Shown: positions 24,615 to 33,579, counted from the first letter of the stretch. The stretch: 46,573 nucleotides of DNA from Verrucomicrobiota bacterium (GCA_018239845.1 JAFEGO010000068.1:1-46573); one strand, 5' to 3'. Numbers and translations: made by a program. Notes: generated by a model not told the origin, from the sequence alone.

Positions 24615-25682
24615 TCAGCGGCTGACGGGGTTGAGCGCGGCGAGGGCGGGGGCGATCTGATCGAGGCGGAGCACCTGGCTGGCGGCACCGAGACGGATGG
24701 CCTCGCGCGGCATGCCAAAGACGACGGAGCTGCTTTCATCCTGCGCGAAGGTGATGCCGCCGGCGAGACGGATGGCGAGCAGGCCTTCGGCGCCATCGCG
24801 CCCCATGCCGGTGAGCAGGCAGGCGGCGGCCTGCGGGCCGAGCTCGCGGGCGACGGATTCGAATAGCACGTCCACCGAGGGACGGCAGGAGTGGCGCTCG
24901 GCGTCGCGCGTGAGCCAGATCCGGTCCTCGCGCACGACGAGATGCTCGTCGGGCGGCGCGAGAATCACGCGGCAGCTCCCCGGCGCGGGCAGGCGTTCGC
25001 CATGCCGGGCAAACGCGACGGGGAACGGCGAGAGGCCGTTGAGCCAGTCGGCGAATCCCGCTCCAAAGGCACTGCTGATGTGGATGACGACCAGGAGGGG
25101 CAGGGAGAACCCGGCCGGCAGATTGCGCAGGATATCGACCACCGCGCCCGGTCCGCCGGTGGAGGCGCCGATGGCCACGAGCCGGCAAGGGGTCAAAGCA
25201 GGGACAGGCGGGAGGGGTGCGACGGGCCGCGCGCCGGTGTTTTCGCGGAAAGTGGCGAGGCGTCCGCGCGGATGCGTGATGACTTTGATGCGCGAGAGCA
25301 GCCGCAGCGTGGAGGCGAGCTTTTGCTCCCACGCGGCATCGGTCTCATCACCGAGCGGCTTTTCGAGCACGTCGAGCGCACCGGCGGCAAGGGCCTCGTA
25401 GGTCTTGAAAAGTTCGCCGCGGTTAGTCGAGGCGGAGACGACCAAGATCGGCGTGGGACAATAGGCCATGATGTACTCGGTGGCGGCGAGGCCGGTCATC
25501 ACGGGCATCATCATGTCGAGGGTCACGACATCGGGGCGGAGTCTGGCGCAGGCCTCGATCGCCTCGCGGCCGTCGGCCGCCTCGCTGACCACCTCAAAGT
25601 CGGGCAGGGCGGAGAGCACGTCCACGATGCGTTTGCGGACGGTGACGGAGTCGTCGGCGACGAGGACGCGGAGACGGTTCAT
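24615..25682 (-). CDS. cheB: Chemotaxis-type methylesterase/glutaminase CheB (WspF-like)
   Basis: A 355-aa two-domain protein. The N-terminal receiver has D10/D11, phosphoacceptor D56 in TLDMMMP and K108 in EKP. The C-terminal methylesterase has the catalytic triad S174 in IGASTGGP, H201 in IHISS and D296 in GMGRDGAEG. It removes methyl groups from the receptor when phosphorylated by CheA and so gives adaptation. Its start overlaps the cheA stop (ATGA at 25679-25682). Position and partners match WspF/FrzG-type esterases in non-flagellar systems. Confidence 0.95.
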   Translation of the reverse strand: MNRLRVLVADDSVTVRKRIVDVLSALPDFEVVSEAADGREAIEACARLRPDVVTLDMMMPVMTGLAATEYIMAYCPTPILVVSASTNRGELFKTYEALAAGALDVLEKPLGDETDAAWEQKLASTLRLLSRIKVITHPRGRLATFRENTGARPVAPLPPVPALTPCRLVAIGASTGGPGAVVDILRNLPAGFSLPLLVVIHISSAFGAGFADWLNGLSPFPVAFARHGERLPAPGSCRVILAPPDEHLVVREDRIWLTRDAERHSCRPSVDVLFESVARELGPQAAACLLTGMGRDGAEGLLAIRLAGGITFAQDESSSVVFGMPREAIRLGAASQVLRLDQIAPALAALNPVSR

Positions 25683-27748
25683 GCGAGGAGCTCCCGGATG
25701 CGCTGGAGGAGGCGGCGTTGGTCGAAGTCGCCCTTGACGACGTAATCGTTGGCTCCGACCGCGAGCCCTCGCTGCCGGTCCTCCCGTGACTCGCGCGAAG
25801 TTACCATGATCGCGGGCAGGGTGCGCAGGAGCGGATCGCGGCGGATATGCTCGATCACGCCGAAGCCATCCATGCCGGGCATCTCGACGTCGCAGAGCAG
25901 GAGGCTGTAGCGCTTTTGCCGGAGTTTTTCCAAGGCATCCTCCCCCGAGACCGCGGTATCCACGCTGTAGCCGGCGGACTCCAGGATGCTCTTCTCCAAC
26001 ATGCGCGTGGTGAGCGAGTCGTCCGTGACCAAAATCGGTGCGCGGGTTTCGGCGGCAGCCGCGGCCTCGGCTCCGGCGGCGTCGATCGCCGATGCGAGCG
26101 CGCGGGCATCGAGCACGAGCCGGGGTGCGCCGCCGGCCTGCGGGGAAACGCCGGTCACATGCGCGGCGGTATCGGCGAGCACGGGCAGGGGGCGCACGAC
26201 GGCCTCGCTGACGCCGAGCAGCCGGTCCACGCCGAGGGCCGCAGGGCCGTTTTCACCGCGGATAATGATCGCGGTGACGAAACGACGCGACGCGAAGGGC
26301 ATTTCCCCGGCAGCGAGAAAACGGTGCAGCGAGGCATAGGGCAGGACCTCGCGCCCATGCCGCAGCTCCTCGCCCCGGGCGGAGGGGCGCACGGCGGCGG
26401 CCTCCGCACGCACGACACGCACGATGGACTCGAGCGGGAGCATTACCTGTTGGCCCGCGCTTTCGGCGGTGAGGACCTCCAGGGTCGAAAGGGTGACCGG
26501 GATGACGAGGGTCATCGTGGTGCCCTTTCCGGCAGTGCTGGTGATGGAAAACTCCCCGCCGAGGCGGGCGGCGGCGTTGCGCACGGCGTCGAGGCCGACG
26601 CCGCGGCCGGAGATCTCCGTGGCGTTGGACGTGGTGGTAAGGCCCCCGAGCTGGACGAGGCGGATCGCACCGGCCATGTCGACCGGTGCGCCAGCGGCAG
26701 CCCAGCCCTTGGCGGCGGCAGCGCGGTGGACCTCGGGGACATTGATACCGGCGCCATCGTCCTCGCAGCGGACGGTCAGCCGGCTGATGCCGTGACTGAG
26801 ATGCACCCGGATGAAGCCCTCGGGAGGCTTGCCGGCGGCGCGGCGCGCGGCCTCGGGCTCGATGCCGTGCGCGACGGCGTTGCGCACAAGGTGGAGCAGC
26901 GCCTCCTGCAGGGCGGCAAAGACCGGCGTATCGATGCGCAGGGTACGGCCGGAGGTTTCCAGGCGCGCGCGCTTGCCGAGGGTTTGGGCGGCGTCGCGCA
27001 CGGCCCGGTCAAGGAAATGCCAGAGGGCCTCGGTGGGGATGAGGCGGAGTCGGCCGGTTTCCTCGTGGAGGTTGCGCAGGTTGCGGGTAAGGCGCTCGAC
27101 GCGGCTGAGGGCGCGCTGGCGGGCGGATTCAAACCCAGTCGCAAGGTCGCCCGCGTCGGTCTGGATGCGGACCGCGGCCTCGTACGCGGCCGAGGCGACG
27201 CGCTGGCGGCCGGCCAGGGCTTGGAGCAGCCGGGCCTGGCGGGTGTTTTGCTCGAAAGAGCGGAAATCGGCGCGCAGCGCGGCTAGCTCCGCGGCGGTCT
27301 CGGTGACCCCGGCGAGCACCGCGTCCACCTCGGTCACCTGCAGGCGGATGGTGTCGAGCAAGGTAGGACCGGCGGCCACCGTGGCGGCGGGCGCGGCCGG
27401 CGCGGATGCCGGGGCGACTGGAGACGGCGCTGGGCGGTCGATGGCCTCGAGGGCCGAGCCGGTGGCTTGCACGAGGTTGCGCAGGTCGGCGATTTTTTCC
27501 GCGGACAGCGGGGCATTGGCGGCGCGGTCGGGCTCGATCAGCTCCTCCAGTTGATGCGCCAGGTCGGAGACCGCCGTGAGTTTCACGACGCGGGCGGCGC
27601 CTTTGAGCGTGTGGGCGACGCGGAGGAGGCCTGGCACCGCACTGGCCGCCGCACCGCCGCCGGCCAGGACGTCCAGGCCGCGCTGCAAACCCTCGAGGAG
27701 TTCGCGGGCCTCGACGCGGAAATAGCGGTAGGGATCCTTGGGGGCCAT
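25679..27748 (-). CDS. cheA: Hybrid CheA histidine kinase with C-terminal receiver (WspE/FrzE-like)
   Basis: A 689-aa kinase. The HPt domain has the phosphorylated H46 in VAHTLKGAARV. A proline- and alanine-rich linker of about 30 residues replaces the CheY-binding P2. The dimerisation and ATPase parts follow, with TGRLRLIPTEALW, the N-box LVRNAVAHGIE and DDGAGI. A CheW-like P5 domain comes next, then a receiver at 570-689 with phosphoacceptor D620 in LLCDVEMP and K672. The fused receiver is the hallmark of WspE/FrzE-type kinases, where it acts as a phosphate sink or output. It starts 11 bp after the receptor gene and overlaps cheB. Confidence 0.95.
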   Translation of the reverse strand: MAPKDPYRYFRVEARELLEGLQRGLDVLAGGGAAASAVPGLLRVAHTLKGAARVVKLTAVSDLAHQLEELIEPDRAANAPLSAEKIADLRNLVQATGSALEAIDRPAPSPVAPASAPAAPAATVAAGPTLLDTIRLQVTEVDAVLAGVTETAAELAALRADFRSFEQNTRQARLLQALAGRQRVASAAYEAAVRIQTDAGDLATGFESARQRALSRVERLTRNLRNLHEETGRLRLIPTEALWHFLDRAVRDAAQTLGKRARLETSGRTLRIDTPVFAALQEALLHLVRNAVAHGIEPEAARRAAGKPPEGFIRVHLSHGISRLTVRCEDDGAGINVPEVHRAAAAKGWAAAGAPVDMAGAIRLVQLGGLTTTSNATEISGRGVGLDAVRNAAARLGGEFSITSTAGKGTTMTLVIPVTLSTLEVLTAESAGQQVMLPLESIVRVVRAEAAAVRPSARGEELRHGREVLPYASLHRFLAAGEMPFASRRFVTAIIIRGENGPAALGVDRLLGVSEAVVRPLPVLADTAAHVTGVSPQAGGAPRLVLDARALASAIDAAGAEAAAAAETRAPILVTDDSLTTRMLEKSILESAGYSVDTAVSGEDALEKLRQKRYSLLLCDVEMPGMDGFGVIEHIRRDPLLRTLPAIMVTSRESREDRQRGLAVGANDYVVKGDFDQRRLLQRIRELLA

Positions 27749-27759
27749 GATGGACGGCC

Positions 27760-29217
27760 TCAGACGAGGGTGGCGAGATCGCCGGAGAGGGTGGCGAGCT
27801 GGGCGGCTGTCTGGAGGGTCTGGGCGGAGCTCGCCTCGGACTCCTTGGTGGCCTGCGCGGCGTTGACGATGGCGATGTTCACCTGCTCGACGGCCGTGGT
27901 CTGCTGCTTGGTGCTGAGCTCGATCTCGCGCGCGGCCTCGGTGGAGGTGGCGACGAGCTTCACGATGTTTTCGAAGGCGGCGGTGACCTCGCCGAACTGG
28001 CGCGCGCCGGCGTCAACGGCCTTCGAGCCGCCCTCGGTGGCCATGACCGTGGTGTTCACCGCGGCGCGGATCTCCTCGATGAGGGCGGAGATCTCGCGGG
28101 TGGAGCCGCCGACGCGCTCGGCGAGCTTGCGAATCTCATCGGCGACGACCGCGAAGCGCCGGCCGCCCTCGCCGGCGCCGGCGGCCTCGATGCTGGCGTT
28201 GATCGACAGGATGTTGGTCTGCTCGGCGAGCTCGTTGATGATATCGACGACGCTGCCGATCTGCTGGGACTTCTTCCCGAGATCGAGCATGTAGGTGACC
28301 ACGTGGTCCACGTGCTGCTTGATGCCCGTGATGGACTCATGGGCGGAGCGCACGGTGCGGTCGCCGGCGCGGGCAGCGCCGGCGGTCTCCTCCGAGATGT
28401 GGGCGACGCGCTGCGAACTCTCCTCGATCTGGCGCGAGGTGGCGAGGAGCTCGCTCACCGTGGTGCTGATCTCGCTCATGGAGGTGGCCTGCTCGCGGGA
28501 GCTGGTGACCTGCTGGTTGGCGGCGGCCTGCAGCTCGGCGGAGGAGCTGCGGATGTGCTGAATGGCCGCCCCGATGTCGCGGCCCAGCCGGCGCGAAAGA
28601 AAGAGCGCGATCGCGGCGGCGACGACCACGATGATCGTGACGATGATGACCAGCATGCGCGTGGCCTCGTCGGCACTGGCGGTGGCGGCGGCCTTGGCGA
28701 GCTCAAGCTGCTTTTCCTCATGGGCGACGAATTCGTCCACCAGCTGGTCGAGGGCGTGGCGCCGGGGCATGACGTTTTCCTCGAACGAGCGAGCGATTTC
28801 CTCAAGATTCGCATTGTTCCTCCGGACCGCGATGAGCTGGCCGGAGACGGCGGTGTAGTCGCCCAGGGCTTGTTCGATCTTGCCTAGCAGGGCAGCGGTG
28901 TCGCTGCCGGAGGAGTCAAGGCTCTTGAGCACTTGGAGCAGTCGAGCGGCCTCTGCGTCGGCCTCTTTGAGGCGCTGGAGGTGCGTGTCGGAGCCGGTGA
29001 GAAAGTAGCCGCGGACGGAGCTGACCTTCCACTCGACGGCGGCCTGAAACTTCGCGGCGGTGACCAGCCTGCCCGCATTTTCCATGATCACCCGGTCCTT
29101 GTCGGTGACGACGGTATGGAGCGCCCGCACGCCGACGAGGCTGCAGATGACGGTGAGGGCCACAACAGCGGCGAAGCCGGCGGCGATTTTCTGTCCAAAG
29201 GTCCAGCGGAGGTTCAT
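27760..29217 (-). CDS. Methyl-accepting chemoreceptor without a clear HAMP domain
   Basis: A 485-aa receptor. TM1 is about 12-34, a helical periplasmic sensor of about 150 residues follows (four-helix-bundle or CHASE3-like), and TM2 is about 188-208. After TM2 only about 10 residues pass before the signalling helices; the Pro and Gly-Asp-Leu marks of HAMP are absent. The hairpin tip INELAEQTNILSINASIEAA and AVVADEIRKLAER is well conserved and binds CheA and CheW. No NWETF-like CheR tether ends the protein. The ATG at 29215-29217 was chosen because MNLRW leads straight to TM1; a longer open frame upstream lies within cheW. It is probably the dedicated receptor of this operon. Confidence 0.93.
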   Translation of the reverse strand: MNLRWTFGQKIAAGFAAVVALTVICSLVGVRALHTVVTDKDRVIMENAGRLVTAAKFQAAVEWKVSSVRGYFLTGSDTHLQRLKEADAEAARLLQVLKSLDSSGSDTAALLGKIEQALGDYTAVSGQLIAVRRNNANLEEIARSFEENVMPRRHALDQLVDEFVAHEEKQLELAKAAATASADEATRMLVIIVTIIVVVAAAIALFLSRRLGRDIGAAIQHIRSSSAELQAAANQQVTSSREQATSMSEISTTVSELLATSRQIEESSQRVAHISEETAGAARAGDRTVRSAHESITGIKQHVDHVVTYMLDLGKKSQQIGSVVDIINELAEQTNILSINASIEAAGAGEGGRRFAVVADEIRKLAERVGGSTREISALIEEIRAAVNTTVMATEGGSKAVDAGARQFGEVTAAFENIVKLVATSTEAAREIELSTKQQTTAVEQVNIAIVNAAQATKESEASSAQTLQTAAQLATLSGDLATLV

Positions 29218-29236
29218 GGGTGATCCTTGTACTTGG

Positions 29237-29755
29237 TTATTGCTTACGTTTAAAAATATCCGCCAGTAGGGCGGGTACATCGACGACGGGCACGGACTCC
29301 GCGCCCCACGGGGCAAGCGCGGGGGCGCCGGGACGCGCTGGGGCGGTGAGGTCCGACTCCGGCACGAAGATGAGTTTGTCGACCGCGGCGCAGGCAAGGG
29401 CGCAGGGCGCGCCGGCGGAGTTTTGCACGAGCACCAGCCAGCAAGAGGAGCCGGGGGGCGGAAGCGGGCGGCCGAGGAGACCGGCGAGGCTCCAGACCGG
29501 ATAAATCTCGCCGCGCATCTCGGCGAGGCCGAGGAAGGCGGAGGCGCGGCCGGGTGCGGGCGCGATGGCGTCGCCACGGACGAAGCCGGTCATCTCCGAG
29601 CGGCGCACGGCGAAGAGGCTGCCATCGACGCGTACCAGCAGCAAGGCGACGACCGGCGGGGCCGGGGGCGGTGGCGGCGCGGCAAAGGTGGCGTCAAAGG
29701 CGTCGCGATATTCGCGGGCCTTGGTGGAGGAGGGGAGCGGAGCGGGCGCGTTCAT
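29237..29755 (-). CDS. cheW: CheW-like coupling protein (2)
   Basis: A 172-aa CheW-domain protein linking receptor and CheA. An Ala/Pro-rich leader (1-35) precedes the domain. The core shows LLLVRVDGSLFAVR, the MRGEIYPVWSLAGLLG stretch that matches the CheW loop (normally RG-x-x-x-P-hydrophobic-x-D-L, here with Ser in place of Asp), and the conserved hydrophobic strand LVLVQ. It overlaps the cheR stop by 4 bases (ATGA at 29752-29755) and precedes the receptor gene by 19 bp. Two CheW paralogues flanking CheR is the arrangement of Wsp operons. Confidence 0.92.
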   Translation of the reverse strand: MNAPAPLPSSTKAREYRDAFDATFAAPPPPPAPPVVALLLVRVDGSLFAVRRSEMTGFVRGDAIAPAPGRASAFLGLAEMRGEIYPVWSLAGLLGRPLPPPGSSCWLVLVQNSAGAPCALACAAVDKLIFVPESDLTAPARPGAPALAPWGAESVPVVDVPALLADIFKRKQ

Positions 29756-31290
29756 GCGGCGGAGTGCAGTTGGTGGAGCTCGCCGCGGCAGGCCTGCACG
29801 AGGGTTTCTCGGGAGAAGCCGCCGCCGAAGAGGAGCAGGCGCACGGGGTCCTCCTTCACGAGGAGCGCGAGGGCGGCCTCGAAATGCCCGCGGGCATCGA
29901 GCACGCGGCCGAGGCGCTTGCAGACCAGGCCAAGGTGGAAGCGCGGCATGGCGAACGAGGGGTCGAGGTAGGCGGCGGCCTCGTCGTGCTCCAGGGCGTT
30001 CGCGAGGTCGCCGGCGTGTTCGCGGCAGAGCGCGATCACATAGCGCACGCCGGCGTTGAGGTCATCGGTGGAGAGGAGGGGGCGGCAGAGCGCCTCGGCC
30101 TCGTCGAGGCGGCCGCTGTTGACGAGGAGCATGGCCTGGAGGACGAGCAGCTCGGCATCGGGGGCTGAGCCGGCGGGTTGCTCCGCGAGGTGGGCGAGGG
30201 CCTCGGTGAAGCGTTCCTGCCGGTGGAGGTCGAGCGCGCGGTCGAAGTGAGCCCCGGGATTGGACCGTGCGGCGGGGGCTGTAACCGGTGCGGATGGCCC
30301 CGTCTGCGTGCTAAGACGGGCGATACGCTGGGAGGCGCGGTCGATCTCTTCCATCCAAGCGGTGGATGCGGCGGGCCCGCCTTCGGGTGTCGGGAGAACC
30401 GGTGCGGGGGCAATCGGTTCGGAGCGTCGCTCTTCGAACGGGAACGCGGCGGGGGCGGCTTCATCCTCGCCACGCAGCTGATAGTAAAACGCCCCGTGGT
30501 TGCGCCGGAGGTGAAAGCCCTGCGAGATGCCGCGCAAGGTCTCGGCATGGCCGAGAAAAAGGAATCCGCCCGGCGCCAGGGCGCGCTGGATCCGCGCCAC
30601 GATGTCGGCGGCGACCTCGGGCACGAGGTACATCAGCATGTTGCGGCAGAAGACCGCGTCGAAGCTCCCGGGCTGCCAGAGGTCGTCGTTGGGCTCGGAG
30701 AGGTTGCGCTCAAAAAACGTCACCATCCCGAGGATGCTGTCATCCAGGACGAAGTCGGATTTGTCGGCGTGGAAATATTTCGCGCGGATCTCCGGGGGCG
30801 TCTCGCGCAAGGACCAGGCGGAGTAGCGGCCGCTCCGGGCCTTGGCGAGGACGGCGCGGTTGATATCGACACCGATGATCTGCACGCTGCGGTGCGCGGG
30901 CACGAGCTGGTGCTCGCGAAGGGCGATCGCGAGCGAGTAGGCCTCCTCGCCGGAGGAGCAGCCCGCGGAGAGGAAGCGCAGCGGCCGGCCGGCCGGCGGC
31001 GCGGAGAGACGCGCGGGCAGGACCGTGCTGACAAAAGCGCCGAGGTGATCGCCTCCGCGCATGAAGTACGTCTCATTGATGGTGAGGAGGCAGGCGAGCG
31101 TCTGCCACTCGTCGCGCGACCCGGGCGAGGCGAGCCCCTGGAGGTAGGAGAGGAGATCGCGGCCGTGCGCGGTGCTGCGCTCGCGCAGCACGCCGGTGAG
31201 AAAATCCCAGCGGTGCTCCTCGAACCAGAGGCCGAGCCGGTCGGCGACGAGGGCGCGAAACTCCGCGAGACTGTTATCCGGCGTGCTCAT
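29752..31290 (-). CDS. cheR: CheR methyltransferase with C-terminal TPR repeats (WspC-like)
   Basis: A 512-aa protein. The N-terminal CheR part (about 1-275) has INETYFMR (71-78), the S-adenosylmethionine loop SAGCSSGEEAYSLA (108-121), GVDIN, RNMLMYL and LFLGHAE. It methylates glutamates of the receptor. A proline-rich linker (about 280-380) leads to TPR-like helical repeats (about 385-512). CheR-TPR fusions are known in WspC and FrzF, where the TPR controls methylation or receptor choice. The start overlaps the first cheW stop (ATGA at 31287-31290); a much longer open frame upstream is only the cheW gene read in another frame. Confidence 0.94.
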   Translation of the reverse strand: MSTPDNSLAEFRALVADRLGLWFEEHRWDFLTGVLRERSTAHGRDLLSYLQGLASPGSRDEWQTLACLLTINETYFMRGGDHLGAFVSTVLPARLSAPPAGRPLRFLSAGCSSGEEAYSLAIALREHQLVPAHRSVQIIGVDINRAVLAKARSGRYSAWSLRETPPEIRAKYFHADKSDFVLDDSILGMVTFFERNLSEPNDDLWQPGSFDAVFCRNMLMYLVPEVAADIVARIQRALAPGGFLFLGHAETLRGISQGFHLRRNHGAFYYQLRGEDEAAPAAFPFEERRSEPIAPAPVLPTPEGGPAASTAWMEEIDRASQRIARLSTQTGPSAPVTAPAARSNPGAHFDRALDLHRQERFTEALAHLAEQPAGSAPDAELLVLQAMLLVNSGRLDEAEALCRPLLSTDDLNAGVRYVIALCREHAGDLANALEHDEAAAYLDPSFAMPRFHLGLVCKRLGRVLDARGHFEAALALLVKEDPVRLLLFGGGFSRETLVQACRGELHQLHSAA

Positions 31291-31760
31291 GCCGTGCCTC
31301 CGGTTTCTGCGGGCATCGACCAGCCGTCGGGGAGCAGCCGGGTGGCCTCCAGCAAGATCAACAGGTCCCGGTCGAGCGCGCCCAAGGCCGCGGCGGGCGG
31401 ATGCCCGCCCTGCCAGAGCGGCGGCAGGGTCCCGAGCTGGCGGTGGTCGAGCGTGCGGAGGGGCAACACGGCATCGACGCAGAGGGCGACGTGGCGCTCC
31501 GCCACCCGCAAGGCGACGAAGCGCGCCCCGGCCGGCGGCGGCGTGGCGGGGCCGTCGGTGAGCAGGGCGTGGAGGTGGATGACAGGCGTGGGCCGGCCGC
31601 GGATGATGGCGAGCCCGGCGACGAACCGCGGTGCGCCGCCGAACGGTTCGACCGGCAGGGCGCGCATGATTTCGCTGACCTGCGGCACAGGGATGGCCAC
31701 GATGCTGGTGCCCGCGCGCACGGGCAGCACCGCCAGACCGGCCTCGGGCGCGGTGATCAT
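31287..31760 (-). CDS. cheW: CheW-like coupling protein (1)
   Basis: A 157-aa CheW-domain protein and the first gene of the chemosensory operon. It shows the two beta-barrel halves: LPVRAGTSIVAIPVPQVSEIM at the start, then the loop IIRGRPTPVIHLHALL, and FVALRVAERHVALCVDAV later. It is more diverged from standard CheW than the second copy. The downstream overlap with cheR is 4 bases. Upstream lies the 433-bp intergenic region shared with fumC; an AT-rich stretch at 31786-31805 could hold its -10 element. Confidence 0.9.
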   Translation of the reverse strand: MITAPEAGLAVLPVRAGTSIVAIPVPQVSEIMRALPVEPFGGAPRFVAGLAIIRGRPTPVIHLHALLTDGPATPPPAGARFVALRVAERHVALCVDAVLPLRTLDHRQLGTLPPLWQGGHPPAAALGALDRDLLILLEATRLLPDGWSMPAETGGTA

Positions 31761-32193
31761 GAACGGCCCCCCTTCGTCGCCGACGTATCGATTTTATGAT
31801 ATGAAGCCTGCGCCGTTTTCCGCAGAGCCGGCCAAACGCTGAAAAGACGGTAAAATGAAAATGGCGCAGACATGCAGGCGATGGCCTTCTGGTGGTGAAG
31901 GGGTCGGAGTGGCTGAGGTGATTTGCTGACTCCTGTACTGCTATTTCTCCCCGGGGATTGTCCAAGAATTCCAACTACCGGAATTCCGGTATGGGCGAAG
32001 GATAGGGCAGTTAGGGGAATTTTTGCCGGATTTATAAAAACTCAAGCATGCTATGTCCGTTGCAAGGAAATGTTATTCTTATGCGATAATTGACAGGAGT
32101 TTATGGATTTTTGGAAATGACTTTCTGTCAGGGTTTTCATGGGTAAATGCCGCAGGGCTTTGCCTCGTGGGCATCCTCACCTAGGCTTAGGCC
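31761..32193. other. Large divergent intergenic region between che operon and fumC
   Basis: A 433-bp gene-free region, AT-rich from about 31780 to 32130. It holds a perfect 10-bp palindrome TCCCCGGGGA (31948-31957), the perfect 16-bp palindrome at 31976-31991, a repeated GAATTCC (31966-31972 and 31981-31987), and an inverted pair TGACAG/CTGTCA near 32091 and 32126. TTGCAA (32060-32065) and GATAAT (32085-32090) could be a weak -35/-10 for fumC, but the 19-bp spacing is long. No small gene is supported. Confidence 0.6.
31976..31991. promoter_or_regulatory. Perfect palindrome, candidate operator (copy 2)
   Basis: TACCGGAATTCCGGTA is a perfect 16-bp palindrome almost midway between cheW (216 bp) and fumC (203 bp). 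It matches the core of the inverted repeat at 5447-5464 at 15 of 16 positions; only a central base differs. Both copies lie in AT-rich intergenic DNA between divergent operons. A shared dimeric transcription factor is the likely reader. It does not fit the 20-bp lux-box spacing. Confidence 0.65.
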
Positions 32194-33579
32194 ATGAGAA
32201 CCGAACGAGACTCGATGGGCGAAATGGCCGTGCCGGACGATGCGCTCTACGGAGCCTCCAGCCAACGCGCGGTGCTCAATTTTCCGATCAGCGGACACCG
32301 GATGCCAGCCGCGTTTATCCGCGGTCTGGCCCTCCTGAAGTACGCCTCCGCCTCGGCCAACGAGGAACTGGGCCGTCTCGATCCGGACAAGGGCCGTTTG
32401 ATCCGGCAGGTTGCGCAGGAAATCATGGCCGGCGGACTGGGCGACCAGTTTCCCATCGATGTCTTCCAGACCGGCTCGGGCACTTCCACCAACACCAATA
32501 TCAACGAGGTGATCGCCAACCGCGCCAGCCAGCTGGCCGGCCAACCGGTCGGATCGAAGACGCCGCTGCACCCCAATGACCACGTCAACCTCGGGCAGTC
32601 GTCCAACGATGTCATGCCCTCGGCCCTACACGTCAGCGTGGCGCTCGCGCTGCGCGACCAGCTGCGCTCGGCGCTCGTCCACCTGCAGCGCGAGCTGGCG
32701 GACCGTTCGCAGGCTTTCGCCGATGTGGTGAAAATCGGCCGCACTCACCTCATGGATGCGACCCCGCTGACCCTCGGGCAGGAGTTTTCCGGCTACGCCG
32801 CGCAGCTGGAGAAAGCGGTCGAGCGCACCGACAAGGCCATCGCCGCCTTGCACGAGCTCGCGCTCGGCGGCACGGCCGTGGGCACGGGGATCAACGGCCA
32901 TCCGGAGTTTGCAGGGAAGGTTTGCGCGATTCTCCGCGAGCAGACCGGCATCGCTTTCAGGGAAGCGCGCAATCACTTCGAGGCGCAGGCCTCGCGCGAC
33001 GATGCGGTCGAGGTGGCCGGCCACCTCGCGACCATCGCCGCCAGTCTCACCAAGATCGCCAACGACCTCCGCCTGCTGGGCTCGGGTCCGCGCAGCGGCT
33101 TGGGCGAACTTCGGCTCCCGGCCACGCAGCCCGGCAGCTCCATCATGCCCGGCAAGGTGAATCCCGTGATGAGCGAGATGCTTGTGCAGGTGTGCCTCTA
33201 CGTGCAGGGGCTTACGCAGACGGTCATCCTGTGCGGACGCGACGGGCACTTGGAGCTCAATGTCACGATCCCGCTCATCGCGCACGCCCTCCACGAGGCC
33301 ATCCACTGTATGAGCAACGGCGCCCGCGTCTTTGCCGACCGGTGTGTCCACGGCATCGAGGCCGATCTGGCGCGGTGCGACGAACTGGTGCGGCGCTCCC
33401 TCATGCTGGTCACCGCGCTGAATCCCCATATCGGGTACGATCAGGCCGCAGCGGTGGCCAAGGAAGCCTTTGCCTCCAACCGGACCCTGCGCGAAGTCGT
33501 CCTGGAAAAGGGGCTGCTGGACGCCGCCACGCTCGACCGCGCGCTTGACCCGCGGCGCATGACGCAACCGGGCGCCTGA
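32194..33579 (+). CDS. fumC: Fumarate hydratase class II
   Basis: A 461-aa iron-independent fumarase of the aspartase/fumarase superfamily, converting fumarate to malate in the TCA cycle. The N-terminus ERDSMGEMAVPDDALYG is standard, which fixes the start. SGTSTNTNINEV, NLGQSSNDVMPSA, GRTHLMDATPLTLGQEF and the signature GSSIMPGKVNPV (catalytic Ser loop) are all present. The only unusual feature is its position opposite a chemosensory operon, sharing an intergenic region with a palindrome. Confidence 0.96.
   Translation: MRTERDSMGEMAVPDDALYGASSQRAVLNFPISGHRMPAAFIRGLALLKYASASANEELGRLDPDKGRLIRQVAQEIMAGGLGDQFPIDVFQTGSGTSTNTNINEVIANRASQLAGQPVGSKTPLHPNDHVNLGQSSNDVMPSALHVSVALALRDQLRSALVHLQRELADRSQAFADVVKIGRTHLMDATPLTLGQEFSGYAAQLEKAVERTDKAIAALHELALGGTAVGTGINGHPEFAGKVCAILREQTGIAFREARNHFEAQASRDDAVEVAGHLATIAASLTKIANDLRLLGSGPRSGLGELRLPATQPGSSIMPGKVNPVMSEMLVQVCLYVQGLTQTVILCGRDGHLELNVTIPLIAHALHEAIHCMSNGARVFADRCVHGIEADLARCDELVRRSLMLVTALNPHIGYDQAAAVAKEAFASNRTLREVVLEKGLLDAATLDRALDPRRMTQPGA

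Noticed and set aside
22461..24866. An 801-codon plus-strand open frame opposite the triple-receiver kinase
   Set aside because: Low-complexity Gly/Ala/Glu/Val-rich shadow of a well-supported kinase gene.
29752..31974. A 740-codon version of CheR with a long N-terminal extension
   Set aside because: The extra 228 residues are the first cheW gene read in another frame; the ATG at 31288-31290 overlaps the cheW stop in the normal ATGA manner.
31976..31991. Reading the shared palindrome as a LuxR-type box
   Set aside because: The CT-N12-AG spacing of lux/las boxes is not met (14 bases lie between CT and AG in the first copy), and no luxI or luxR gene is in the window.
32103..32120. Five-codon frame MDFWK after an AGGAG, as a possible leader peptide before fumC
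   Set aside because: Too short to support, no regulatory codons or following hairpin with a T-tract, and fumarase genes are not known to use leader peptides.
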